Shown one piece after another: positions 26,573-34,787 of a DNA stretch of 64,000 nt. The translations under genes were made by a program, and so were the position numbers. Source of the DNA: Mahella australiensis 50-1 BON (GTDB lineage Bacteria > Bacillota > Clostridia > Mahellales > Mahellaceae). Numbering within the stretch: position 1 is the first letter of the stretch; every line of letters begins with the position of its first letter. The notes beneath the pieces were generated by a model, which made no database searches, had not been told where the DNA came from, and worked only from the letters and a program-made list of their open reading frames with translations. The stretch covers positions 3,030,001 through 3,094,000 of the forward strand of contig NC_015520.1 in the NCBI RefSeq assembly GCF_000213255.1. The letters run 5' to 3'.

Positions 26573-27388
26573 ATGGCAGATAAAAGAAAGGCCGCATTGT
26601 TTTACGCTAAAAGATTGGGTTGGATGATAATACCACTGAATAACATCGAAGACGGTAGGTGTAGTTGCGGTAATCCGCATTGCCAAAGCCCTGGCAAGCA
26701 TCCTTTGACACAGCATGGGATGAAGAATGCAACCGCTGATATTTTGGTAATAGCACGTTGGTGGGAAAAATGGCCTAATGCAAATATCGGTTTAATTTGC
26801 AGAGCTAATGGTATATTTGTGCTTGATGTTGACGCAAGGCATGGAGGCATTGATAGCTTATATCAGCTCATCGCTGAATATGGCGAGTTACCGTATACAG
26901 TTGTATGCAATAGTGGCGGCGGTGGAGCGCACTTTTATTTCAAATACCCCGTCAATATAGTAATAACGGATAAACAAGGTTTTAAGTCGGGATTGGATAT
27001 CAGGTCCAACGGTTATATCCTCTTACCCCCCTCTGATCATATATCAGGGAAATCGTACATGTGGCGAAAGAGCTGCACTCCCTTTAGTACGCCAATAGCT
27101 GAAGCACCGCAGTGGTTGCTCAACATGATAGGTAACGATAGGCCTGCTGCTGATATCAGAGGAAGCGGTGAATGGTCAAAACTGTTTTGTGACATAAGCG
27201 AAGGCAAACGTAATGATACATTGCATCGTTATGCATGTCATCTGTTAGGGCATGGGCTAGGCGGCGTAGAAACTGTGGCTATTATTCAAGCGGTAAACAA
27301 AACATATGGGAAACCACCACTATCTGAAAAGGAAGCAGCTGCTATAGTTGCCTCAGCCATAAAGTGGAGGATGAAAAATGAGGGATAA
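26573..27388 (+). CDS. primase-polymerase (Prim-Pol, AEP family) N-terminal domain protein
   Basis: 271 residues from ATG 26573, chosen over an earlier frame start because GGAGGAG lies 6 bases before it. The archaeo-eukaryotic primase signature is visible: 'CSCGNPHCQSPGKHPL' (zinc-like loop, about 24-39), 'GIFVLDVDARHGG' (metal-binding DxD, about 82-94) and 'SGGGGAHFYFK' (about 117). A C-terminal primase-associated helical region (about 200-271) follows. It primes replication of the element, together with the DUF3987 protein encoded next (11-base overlap). Confidence 0.88.
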   Translation: MADKRKAALFYAKRLGWMIIPLNNIEDGRCSCGNPHCQSPGKHPLTQHGMKNATADILVIARWWEKWPNANIGLICRANGIFVLDVDARHGGIDSLYQLIAEYGELPYTVVCNSGGGGAHFYFKYPVNIVITDKQGFKSGLDIRSNGYILLPPSDHISGKSYMWRKSCTPFSTPIAEAPQWLLNMIGNDRPAADIRGSGEWSKLFCDISEGKRNDTLHRYACHLLGHGLGGVETVAIIQAVNKTYGKPPLSEKEAAAIVASAIKWRMKNEG

Positions 27389-28703
27389 AGCCATCGACGA
27401 TGTATTTGAACTCGCAGCTATATACGACAGCAAAAAGAATGCAAATCACGCAGAAAATATTGATGAAATCGAGGCTGTACCATGGCCGGATCCTATGAGA
27501 TCATCTGCTTATCATGGCCTTGCCGGCGATGTTGTGAATGCGCTTCTCCCTTATACCGAAGCCGATCCGGCCGCTTTGCTCATAAACTTTTTAGTGGGGT
27601 TTGGCAACATCATAGGCCGTACAGCGGTTTATGATGTTGCCGGCGACATACATTGTACCAATTTATTTGCATTATTAGTAGGCAGCACATCAGAGGGCAG
27701 AAAGGGCAGCTCTTGGGCTATCGTAAAAAGGCTGCTATTTCATATTGATGCGGATTGGGTCCAATACAAAACGCCAAATGGATTGTCCAGCGGCGAGGGC
27801 CTGATATGGGCCATACGCGACGAGGTTAGCCGTTACGATCCGAAGCAACAGGAAGAGGTAGTGATCGACAGCGGCGTTAAGGACAAGAGATTACTGGTAG
27901 TGGAAAACGAGTTTGCTCAGGCATTGCGCGTTATGCAGCGGGAGGGCAATACGCTCTCCCCTATACTGCGCAGCGCATGGGACGGCACTACTTTGCAATC
28001 GCTCACCAAAAACTATCAGGCAGTGGCCACAAATCCTCATGTATCTATACTAGGGCATATATCACCTCAGGAATTGCGAAAGCTCTTAACCAGCACTGAG
28101 AAATTCAATGGTTTTGCCAATAGATATCTCTATATATGCACGAGAAGGAGCAAGCTATTGCCCGACCCTAAACCGCTGCCTGAATCATTGCTCATAGGGC
28201 TCGCAAGCAAGATAAAAAGCGTTATACCGCACGAATCAATCGTGATGCAAAGGGATAAAGATGGTGCTGAGCTGTGGCGCAATATATATCCGATGCTGAC
28301 TGCGCATGAAGATGACTTGGTAGGAGCTATAGAGGCCAGAGCTGAGGCTCAGGTATTGCGCCTGAGCATGATATATGCGTTGTTAGACGGTTCGCGTATG
28401 ATATCATCCAAGCATATTAACGCAGCTCTAGCCATTTGGCAATATGTACAGGCTTCATTACAATTCATATTCGGCGCTGAAGCAGACAATGACCCGTTGG
28501 CCGGCAAAATACTCGCAGCATTAAAAAGATACGGCGAGTTAACGCAAACGCAGCTTTACAGGGATATATTTCAATGCAATATAGCCGCTACCAGAATCAC
28601 GGCTGCATTGCAGCAGTTATCAGCCAAAGGGAAGATAAGCTGCATATTGGAGAAAAACGAGGGCGCTGCACGCAGTACAAAGAAGTGGATTCTCAATAAC
28701 TGA
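27378..28703 (+). CDS. DUF3987 helicase-like replication protein
   Basis: 441 residues. The DUF3987 layout is recognisable: 'DVVNALLPYTEADPAALLINFLVG' early (split here: DVVNALLP, then EADPAALL), a P-loop-like 'LVGSTSEGRKGSSWAIVK' (about 96-113), 'ENEFAQALRVM' (about 176) and a C-terminal winged-helix part. Such proteins replace or accompany superfamily-3 helicases behind Prim-Pol proteins in plasmids, phages and satellites. It is coupled to the primase gene. The degenerate Walker motif (GSTSEGRKGS) is normal for the family. Confidence 0.8.
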   Translation: MRDKAIDDVFELAAIYDSKKNANHAENIDEIEAVPWPDPMRSSAYHGLAGDVVNALLPYTEADPAALLINFLVGFGNIIGRTAVYDVAGDIHCTNLFALLVGSTSEGRKGSSWAIVKRLLFHIDADWVQYKTPNGLSSGEGLIWAIRDEVSRYDPKQQEEVVIDSGVKDKRLLVVENEFAQALRVMQREGNTLSPILRSAWDGTTLQSLTKNYQAVATNPHVSILGHISPQELRKLLTSTEKFNGFANRYLYICTRRSKLLPDPKPLPESLLIGLASKIKSVIPHESIVMQRDKDGAELWRNIYPMLTAHEDDLVGAIEARAEAQVLRLSMIYALLDGSRMISSKHINAALAIWQYVQASLQFIFGAEADNDPLAGKILAALKRYGELTQTQLYRDIFQCNIAATRITAALQQLSAKGKISCILEKNEGAARSTKKWILNN

Positions 28704-28705
28704 GC

Positions 28706-28899
28706 ACGTATTTAACGTATTATACGTATTCCATATATAAACATCGATTTTACGAGGCTTATAGGGGTACATAAATAAGTACCGATATGTATTATTACGT
28801 ATTTTTGATTCTCACGAAGCTGGTACGGTACAAGAATTTGCTTAGACAATATAACCGCTAGAGTCGTCAATATGTAGAAATAAGTGTGCGATACGTATT
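28706..28899 (+). repeat. ACGTATT iterons: three at 9-bp period plus two more
   Basis: ACGTATT at 28706-28712, 28715-28721, 28724-28730, 28797-28803 and 28893-28899, all in the same direction. They start just after the DUF3987 stop. They may be replication iterons or arm-type sites of the integrase. The stretch 28704-29140 holds no supported gene. Confidence 0.6.
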
Positions 28900-28956
28900 A
28901 AGGAATAACATAGAATATCCAAATTGCGTTAACTACGTAAATTATGTAAGAGGCAG

Positions 28957-29041
28957 CCTTTCTCCTATCTTACTTCGTTCGATAAGGGAAAGCCATTATA
29001 TGCGGCAGAGTACGGCTCCATTGTATTTCGCCGTACACTGC
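28957..29041 (+). other. two consecutive hairpins before the integrase gene
   Basis: An imperfect stem (CTTTCTCCTATC / GATAAGGGAAAG, about 28957-28991) and a 12-base stem with one mismatch (GCAGAGTACGGC / GCCGTACACTGC, 29005-29041). No T-run follows. They could be part of the integrase leader or of an origin formed with the iterons. Confidence 0.45.
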
Positions 29042-29140
29042 CTTTATCCGGTTATGCCTGAACACTTGTATTATCATGCATTATTGTGTATCATATAGTT
29101 GTATAAGGCGACCGGTTGTTTGGGAAGGAAGACAATATAG

Positions 29141-30274
29141 ATGGTAGTAGTTAAGAAAAACAATCGGTGGTATGTTGTATTATATATGCCGCCATACGGC
29201 CAGCAATGGTTTGCAGGCGGTACTACTAAAAAAGAGGCTGAGCTTAAGGAAGCCGAGCTTAAGCTTAAAAAAGAAGCTGGTACGATAAGCAGCGCTAAGT
29301 ATGCACTGGGCAGTTTTTTGGACCAGTGGCTAGAAACTGTTAAATCTAATTTGGCCTCCAGTACATATGAGAGCTATGTACAAACCGTCAACTTGCACTT
29401 AAAGCCGGCTCTCGGCAATATAGCGCTTGGCAAGCTAAAACCTATAGATATACAGAGGTATTATACTGCAGAGCTAAACGGCGGACGCAAGGACAATAAA
29501 AAGACTGTGGGAAGCGGCCTTTCATCTACTACAGTGCTCTATCATCACAGGGTATTGCATAGAGCGCTTGAGACAGCTGTAAAGTGGGGATTGATAAGCC
29601 GCAATCCGGCCGATATGGTAGATCCTCCGCGCAAAGCTAAAAAGGAGATAAACACGCTCAATGAGAAGCAAATCCATATACTGCTCTCCGGTATCAAAGA
29701 CGAATATCTGTATATGCCTGTGTTTTTAGCTGTTATGACCGGTATGAGGCGCGGTGAGATATTGGGTTTAAGATGGCGAGACGTTGATTTACAAAATGGC
29801 ATAATATACGTTACGCAGGCGCTATATCAACGCAAGGCCGGTATTCCAACGTTTACTGAGCCCAAAACGCCGCAAAGTAAAAGAGCTATACAAATATCGG
29901 ATGCCGTAATAAAGGCTCTGGAGAAGCATAAAGCTGAGCAGGACAAAAACAGATCGTATTTTACGAGCAAGTATGCACCTTATGATCTGGTATGCTGCAT
30001 GCAAGATGGTAAGCCTATTAATCCGGAGTCATTGTCGAGCTATTTTGCCGATACGACTAAAAGGCTGGGCTTTCCTGTACGGTTTCATGACCTCAGGCAT
30101 ACTCACGCCAGCTTGCTTTTGAAAGCCGGCATCAATCCAAAGATCGTATCCGAACGGCTTGGACATAACTCGATTGAGATAACGCTGAACACGTATTCTC
30201 ATGTTATGCCGGGTTTGCAAAAAGAAGCGGCAGATAAATTTGAGGAGATGCTGAAAAACGGTACCTCTCATTAG
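29141..30274 (+). CDS. int: tyrosine recombinase, integrase of element B
   Basis: 377 residues. An N-terminal AP2-like arm-binding domain (1-45) is followed by a SAM-like core-binding domain (about 55-160). The catalytic domain has Arg in 'MTGMRRGEILGLRW' (about 204), 'FHDLRHTH' (His/Arg, about 314-321), 'LGHNS' (about 342) and Tyr in 'LNTYSHV' (about 353). The RKHRHY set is complete. GGAAGGAAG precedes the ATG. The gene points to att core 3, 80 bp past its stop, as is usual for tRNA-targeting integrases. Confidence 0.95.
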   Translation: MVVVKKNNRWYVVLYMPPYGQQWFAGGTTKKEAELKEAELKLKKEAGTISSAKYALGSFLDQWLETVKSNLASSTYESYVQTVNLHLKPALGNIALGKLKPIDIQRYYTAELNGGRKDNKKTVGSGLSSTTVLYHHRVLHRALETAVKWGLISRNPADMVDPPRKAKKEINTLNEKQIHILLSGIKDEYLYMPVFLAVMTGMRRGEILGLRWRDVDLQNGIIYVTQALYQRKAGIPTFTEPKTPQSKRAIQISDAVIKALEKHKAEQDKNRSYFTSKYAPYDLVCCMQDGKPINPESLSSYFADTTKRLGFPVRFHDLRHTHASLLLKAGINPKIVSERLGHNSIEITLNTYSHVMPGLQKEAADKFEEMLKNGTSH

Positions 30275-30354
30275 AAGAACATTAGAAGGAAAGCTGATAT
30301 ATCATATATTTTATGTTGATTAATGCTGTAAAATGGCTTGAAATGGGCAAAAAA

Positions 30355-30399
30355 TGGAGCTGGCGAGCGGACTTGAACCGCTAACCTGCTGATTACAAA
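30355..30399 (-). repeat. att core 3: tRNA-Thr 3' half (boundary of element B and prophage)
   Basis: Identical 45 bp to cores 1 and 2. The next base (T) still fits the tRNA, but then the sequence becomes unrelated, so again no complete tRNA. No hairpin like those at 4487 and 11205 stands to its left. Confidence 0.9.
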
Positions 30400-30494
30400 T
30401 TGGATTCAGTATATGTTAATCATTCATATTAAACACTACAAAACCCAGTTTTATCAGCTTCGCTAGCATTTATGTTATAAACAATATTATCTTT

Positions 30495-30776
30495 TTACGT
30501 CATTTTTCGTTTGCTACGTTTGCAAAATGTTTGCAAATGTACATAGCTAATTATCGGCTGCAAATCCATCCTATTTACTACCTCAATCGTTCTTGGACTG
30601 CCATGTACCCTGCGTATCGCTCCCGCCTTTTCCAGCCTGCATATATATCCGTACACAGTTGCTACCGATTTCAGTCCAACCATATCGCCGATTTCATGTA
30701 GTGACGGCGCAAACCCCCGTTCAGTTTGATACTTTACGATAGCATCAAGTATACGCTGTTGTTTTTCTGTTAGCAT
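30495..30776 (-). CDS. stand-alone LexA-type winged-helix protein
   Basis: 93 residues from ATG 30776 (preceded by GGTGAGG). Residues 1-65 match the LexA DNA-binding domain: 'LTEKQQRILDAIVKYQTERG', then 'PSLHEIGDMVGLKSVATVYG' and 'RRVHGSPRTIEVV'. The S24 protease half with the Ala-Gly cleavage site is absent, replaced by about 25 unrelated residues. It could be a repressor that does not self-cleave in the SOS response, controlling nearby cargo or prophage genes. Candidate operators lie directly upstream (30789-30818). Confidence 0.75.
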   Translation of the reverse strand: MLTEKQQRILDAIVKYQTERGFAPSLHEIGDMVGLKSVATVYGYICRLEKAGAIRRVHGSPRTIEVVNRMDLQPIISYVHLQTFCKRSKRKMT

Positions 30777-30788
30777 TCTCCTCACCTC

Positions 30789-30818
30789 GAATATATTCTA
30801 TACGAATATATATTTGTA
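30789..30818. promoter_or_regulatory. candidate operator of the LexA-like protein
   Basis: GAATATATTC (30789-30798, perfect palindrome) and TACGAATATATATTTGTA (30801-30818, palindrome with one mismatch pair) lie side by side just upstream of the gene. The half-site CGAAT recalls the Firmicutes LexA box CGAAC, but the spacing is different. Confidence 0.4.
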
Positions 30819-30905
30819 TGCAAGAAAATCTTCAAAATGCAACTTTATGCCATTGACAATGTGATATAATTAAGTCAAAAATAGTATGACGGGTGATTAA
30901 AGGAT

Positions 30906-32012
30906 ATGATAAAAAAGCGTATTCAATCCATAGATGCATTGCGTGGTATATGTATCACAGCGATGATTTTCATGAATAATCCAGGCAACTCGAAGTACAC
31001 AAGCCCTCTTTTGCTTCATGCCCCTTGGAACGGCATAACATTAGCTGACCTCTTTTTCCCTTGCTTTATATTTGTCATGGGTATGGTTATACCTGTTTCC
31101 TTCGGCAAGAGAATGGCCAAAGGCCAAACCAAAGGTCAGTTGATAGCCCATTTGCTTAAAAGGTCGGCAATGCTTTTTTTAATAGGTTTATTTCTCAACG
31201 CCTTTCCCTGCTTTGACATGCAGCATGTGCGCATACTCGGCGTATTGCAGCGCATTGCTTTGGTATATTTCTTCAGCGGTCTGATTTTTCTTTTTTCTAG
31301 CACAATGAGTATGTTTATTATAAGCGCTGCTATTCTAATTGGTTATTATTTATTGCTCAGATTTGTGCCTGTACCTGGATATGGAGCAGGGGTTTTTGAA
31401 CGCACTGGCAATCTTATCCAATACATAGACCTGAAACTTTTGAAAGGGCATCTTTACACGCCTGATTGGGATCCTGAAGGGCTATTGAGCACGCTACCCG
31501 CCATTGCCTCATCGCTTTTGGGCATCTTAACGGGATGCTTGCTCGTATCCGATAAGAAGAATACCAATAAATTGTATATCATGCTTGTATGTAGTGCACT
31601 AGCATTTATATCATCAATTATAACGCAAAAATGGTTCCCGTTGAATAAAAACCTGTGGAGCAGTTCATTTGTACTGTTTACTACAGGCTTCGCGCTCTTG
31701 CTTTTGTCTGTATGTTACTGGCTAGCTGATATAAATAACTTAGCAACACTAATAAAACCATTCATAATATTCGGTTCTAATGCAATACTCGTTTATACAT
31801 TGTCTGAAATGATGACCAAGATACTGGGTTGTGTAAAAGTTGAGGTCTCATCAGGCACTCTTATCATGCTGAAAGAGTGGCTTTTTGAAAATTGGTTTGC
31901 TCAATGGGCTGGCAATTATGCCGGTTCGTTGTTATATTCTGCAGCCTATACTTTGCTCTGGTTTATACCTATGGCTGTTTTATACTACAAAAAAATATTT
32001 ATAAAAATATAA
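30906..32012 (+). CDS. NagX/heparan-alpha-glucosaminide-acetyltransferase-like membrane protein
   Basis: 368 residues with about ten transmembrane helices. The N-terminus 'KKRIQSIDALRGICITAMIF' and 'ADLFFPCFIFVMGM' followed by 'RILGVLQRIALVYFF' are typical of the DUF5009/COG4299 acyltransferase group (human HGSNAT, bacterial NagX). These proteins move acetyl or other acyl groups to sugars across the membrane. It has GGATATG as start context after ATTAAAGG. In this place, between the att site and the lysis genes, it is a moron that may modify the host cell wall or polysaccharide. Confidence 0.82.
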   Translation: MIKKRIQSIDALRGICITAMIFMNNPGNSKYTSPLLLHAPWNGITLADLFFPCFIFVMGMVIPVSFGKRMAKGQTKGQLIAHLLKRSAMLFLIGLFLNAFPCFDMQHVRILGVLQRIALVYFFSGLIFLFSSTMSMFIISAAILIGYYLLLRFVPVPGYGAGVFERTGNLIQYIDLKLLKGHLYTPDWDPEGLLSTLPAIASSLLGILTGCLLVSDKKNTNKLYIMLVCSALAFISSIITQKWFPLNKNLWSSSFVLFTTGFALLLLSVCYWLADINNLATLIKPFIIFGSNAILVYTLSEMMTKILGCVKVEVSSGTLIMLKEWLFENWFAQWAGNYAGSLLYSAAYTLLWFIPMAVLYYKKIFIKI

Positions 32013-32063
32013 TAACAACTGTATACTATATGTTATAATAGAAATAGTGGAGGTGATTTAATT

Positions 32064-32834
32064 ATGCATAAAAAATCTATACTTACTAGAATATTGTTAA
32101 TTCTTATTTTAGCCGGTTTTATTGTCAGTATTGTAGGAACAAATAACATCGTTAATGGGCCAAAAGCCGAAGCCGAAAATGTGAACCCTGCAGTAAGTTC
32201 TTTAGGCGATAAATCTATGCCTCTAAGCAAAGAAGATATATTGAAAAGAGCCGAAAAAATAGTGCTGGAGCTGGAACGTTCTATGCCAACAATTCGTGGC
32301 ATACCAAAGTCAATATGGTCAGAAGAAGAGAATAAAAGCGTTCAAGTTGGCACATGGGAGGAAGTGCCTAATCAAGAAATCATGTCAGCTTTATATGAAC
32401 AGTTTGAGGTTTTACCTACACAGGACCAACCTGAAATTATTCGTAAGTATTTAGAACGATTACCAGGTTTCTTTTATGATAGTATAATAGGCGGCTATAG
32501 AAGTAAAGATACTGGCGTTTGGTACGTAATTAGAGACGGAAAGAGGGTTGTCCCTAAGGAAGAGTACTATGATACAAACTCTATATATTTATCGCCTGAA
32601 TTGTTCTATATCGAATATAGGCCAGTTGAATATTATACCGTTGACCACTATGAAAATGTGGAAGTAAAGGAAGGGGATACGCTAATTAGGATTGCCCACA
32701 GATATTATCCATTGGATTCTCGGCTCGATGAAAAATCCTACTTAGATGAAATAGCAAAAATTAACAACATACAAGATACTAATTCCATAAAAATAGGTGA
32801 TATATTAAAGATCCCAATTTATAAAGAAAAATAG
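32064..32834 (+). CDS. secreted LysM-domain protein
   Basis: 256 residues. Signal peptide or anchor at 8-30 ('ILLILILAGFIVSIVG'). The middle part is acidic and unrecognised. The C-terminal about 55 residues are a LysM domain: 'VKEGDTLIRIAHRYYP' ... 'IAKINNIQDTNSIKIGDILKIP', with an 11-residue insert. LysM binds peptidoglycan. GGAGGTG precedes the ATG. It ends at a strong terminator. Together with the NagX-like gene it forms a plus-strand moron unit. Confidence 0.8.
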   Translation: MHKKSILTRILLILILAGFIVSIVGTNNIVNGPKAEAENVNPAVSSLGDKSMPLSKEDILKRAEKIVLELERSMPTIRGIPKSIWSEEENKSVQVGTWEEVPNQEIMSALYEQFEVLPTQDQPEIIRKYLERLPGFFYDSIIGGYRSKDTGVWYVIRDGKRVVPKEEYYDTNSIYLSPELFYIEYRPVEYYTVDHYENVEVKEGDTLIRIAHRYYPLDSRLDEKSYLDEIAKINNIQDTNSIKIGDILKIPIYKEK

Positions 32835-32836
32835 AG

Positions 32837-32872
32837 AGCTGCGGAGAATATAAATCTCCGCAGCTTATTTCT
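32837..32872 (+). terminator. rho-independent terminator between moron and lysis genes
   Basis: Stem AGCTGCGGAGA / TCTCCGCAGCT (32837-32847, 32855-32865), followed by TATTTCTT. It probably also ends the convergent minus-strand late operon. Confidence 0.8.
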
Positions 32873-33570
32873 TACATTGGCCCTACCCAGCCACCAGCTC
32901 TAAGCTCATACAGAAGGAAATATCTATTGGTCATATCATAATTAGATGGTATATTTGTTCCAGGTTTACAAGCCTTTATTGTAAACGGATAATCTGGCCT
33001 TGTATCTCCGGGATCATTCCCATTGCATCCCCAATACGCCCAGGCAACTGGATTACCTATATCAGAGCGTATAGCCATCCTCTCTGGATAATTTGTACCA
33101 CAGTTGAAACATCTTACCCAAGCATCAACTGTATCCCACACCAGATGGAAACCAGATTGACCGTAATAGGATTTACCAACAGTAGACCATCCAATCAAAT
33201 CCCCTGCATCGTTATACTCCATTGTAGAATATCTATCGAACACTAATGTGGAACCCATCAAGACTAGATTGGGAAATATTACGGGCCAGCCTAAAATGAG
33301 CAAATAAAAATCTTTGTAACCAAATGTTTCTTGACAGGCAGCATATCCTGCTTTAAATGCTTTTGCGGAAAAATCAAAATATTTTACTCTCCACCATTTA
33401 TATCCATTAGCATATCCTGCATCACTTAGATACATCATGACAGTGCCTCTTGGTGCTGTATAAAGTATTGACGCACTTGTCGATGCTTGACTGCGTATGT
33501 GCAGCGAATCAGGATAACTAACTATAAATGGATAATTACCCTTTGGAGCATAATCTGTAAAATTACTCAT
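32872..33570 (-). CDS. phage protein with N-terminal SH3b-like domain
   Basis: 232 residues. Residues about 12-65 are SH3b-like ('SLHIRSQASTSASILYTAPR', 'WWRVKY'). The remainder is Trp/Tyr/Gly-rich and not recognised. It is the last gene of the late operon, after the holin and amidase, so a host wall-binding role in lysis or in the tail is likely. No signal peptide is present. Confidence 0.6.
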   Translation of the reverse strand: MSNFTDYAPKGNYPFIVSYPDSLHIRSQASTSASILYTAPRGTVMMYLSDAGYANGYKWWRVKYFDFSAKAFKAGYAACQETFGYKDFYLLILGWPVIFPNLVLMGSTLVFDRYSTMEYNDAGDLIGWSTVGKSYYGQSGFHLVWDTVDAWVRCFNCGTNYPERMAIRSDIGNPVAWAYWGCNGNDPGDTRPDYPFTIKACKPGTNIPSNYDMTNRYFLLYELRAGGWVGPM

Positions 33571-33730
33571 TTTCTTTCACCCCTTTGTTCTCTGCAATTT
33601 GCAGCAAAATTTTTCGTTCTTTGGTAAGCTCATCATATAATGTCATTTTTTCTGTACATCCTTCATTTTTAGTTGTGCTATCACCTGATCCTCTAAATTG
33701 TTCCCTTGCTAAATATTCTTTGTCATTCAT
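33563..33730 (-). CDS. small phage protein
   Basis: 55 residues from ATG 33730 (AAAGGAAA 6-9 bases upstream; another ATG lies 6 bases earlier). Charged, with a C-terminal helix ('LTKERKILLQIAENKG'). It overlaps the next gene by 8 bases. No family recognised. Confidence 0.5.
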   Translation of the reverse strand: MNDKEYLAREQFRGSGDSTTKNEGCTEKMTLYDELTKERKILLQIAENKGVKENE

Positions 33731-33746
33731 AATCATTTTCCTTTCT

Positions 33747-34013
33747 TTAATCCCCACTTTGTTTGCTTTTAACCATCTCCGCAACCTGTTTACCTGTGTC
33801 AAACAATCCACAGGCTGCTAGCCCTGCCCCTATACCAAGTAACACCTTCATAGGCACATCCGCTTCTACAACAAAAAAGCTCCCGATAACGCCGAGAGCC
33901 ATTGCGATGAATGGTATATACTTGACTGGAACACCTATAGCTTTTATTGCCTCACTAATGCCCACTATAATGGGTATTAGCAGGGTATCCAGTACATCAA
34001 ATCCAAAGCCCAT
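33747..34013 (-). CDS. phage holin
   Basis: 88 residues with two hydrophobic segments (about 8-30 and 33-65) and a charged C-terminal tail ('QVAEMVKSKQSGD'), the layout of class II phage holins. GGAGGTGATAGT stands before the ATG. It lies directly after the amidase in the lysis cassette, separated by a hairpin. It would form the membrane lesion that lets the amidase reach the wall. Confidence 0.78.
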   Translation of the reverse strand: MGFGFDVLDTLLIPIIVGISEAIKAIGVPVKYIPFIAMALGVIGSFFVVEADVPMKVLLGIGAGLAACGLFDTGKQVAEMVKSKQSGD

Positions 34014-34042
34014 ACTATCACCTCCTTTTATGGCATAAAAAT

Positions 34043-34074
34043 AAGCTGTCCCGATGTTTCAACGGAAACAGCTT
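34043..34074 (-). terminator. hairpin between amidase and holin genes
   Basis: AAGCTGT/ACAGCTT with inner TTTC pairing, followed on the minus strand by ATTTTTATG. Probably a weak terminator or attenuator that lowers holin expression relative to the tail genes. Confidence 0.55.
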
Positions 34075-34778
34075 TATTTTTCTTCTGTTAGTATCCATGC
34101 CGCAAACCCGGCTTTTTTAAGACGCTCAACCTGGGCCTCTGCATTAGCCCTGTTGCTGAAACTCCCTGCTACTACCCTGTACAGACGGCTATCACTTTCA
34201 GCAGACTTATCTGGCTGCTCAGACTTAGACGGAATGCTAATTTGTACATTTACCACTTTGCCAATGCCTTTGGCTATAGCAAGTGCACATTTATCCTGAA
34301 ATCCTTGAGATGCAAGCAGCTTTTCCTCATCTGGATTGGATATAAACGCCATCTCGGCTAATGCTGCTGGCATATTGGTTTCGCGCAAAACGTAGAAGTT
34401 TCCTTCTTTTACTCCCCGGTCCGTTAGCCCGATATCAGCTATAAGCTCATCTTGGATCGCTTTGGCCAAGATTTCTCCTTTCCCACCGCGTTTATAGCAA
34501 TACGTCTCAGTTCCACATGCGGTTGGAGAGGTAAAAGCGTTGCAATGTATAGATACAAAATAGTCTGCAGCAAAGGAGTTCGCTATTTTAGCTCTATCCT
34601 CCAGTTCTAAGTATACATCCGATGTTCTGGTCATCTTCACTGATACGCCTGCTTCTTGCAAATAATCTGCTACCTTTTTAGCAACTGCTAATGCTATGTC
34701 TTTTTCTTTTGTCCCTGCCGGGCCAACTGCACCGGGGTCCTTGCCCCCGTGGCCAGCATCAATTACTATCTTCGCCAT
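34074..34778 (-). CDS. N-acetylmuramoyl-L-alanine amidase (Amidase_3) with SPOR domain, endolysin
   Basis: 234 residues. Residues 1-175 are the zinc amidase: 'IVIDAGHGGKDPGA' (His9), a Glu near 24 ('TKEKDIALAV'), 'FVSIHCNAF' (His78) and 'ALAEMAFISN' (catalytic Glu about 141). A short linker leads to a SPOR domain (about 195-234: 'LYRVVAGSFSNRANAEAQVERL' abbreviated LYRVVAGSF...). It cuts the amide between MurNAc and L-Ala. It has no signal peptide, as expected for a holin-dependent endolysin. Confidence 0.9.
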   Translation of the reverse strand: MAKIVIDAGHGGKDPGAVGPAGTKEKDIALAVAKKVADYLQEAGVSVKMTRTSDVYLELEDRAKIANSFAADYFVSIHCNAFTSPTACGTETYCYKRGGKGEILAKAIQDELIADIGLTDRGVKEGNFYVLRETNMPAALAEMAFISNPDEEKLLASQGFQDKCALAIAKGIGKVVNVQISIPSKSEQPDKSAESDSRLYRVVAGSFSNRANAEAQVERLKKAGFAAWILTEEK

Positions 34779-34787
34779 ATTGCCACC

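Larger units (their letters stand above)
11257..30399. mobile_element. element B: integrative element with defence-like module
   Basis: 19 kb between att cores 2 and 3. All of its genes are on the plus strand. The left half carries cargo (helicase, methylase, ATPase, glycosyltransferase). The right half carries mobility and replication genes, ending with a tyrosine integrase whose stop is 80 bp from att core 3. There is no VirB4 or other mating-pair gene and no recognisable relaxase, so it is not a self-transmissible ICE. An integrative mobilizable or satellite-like element is most likely. Confidence 0.8.

Noticed and set aside
28886-29098. 70-codon open frame before the integrase
   Set aside because: No ribosome binding site; it passes through two hairpins and resembles no family.
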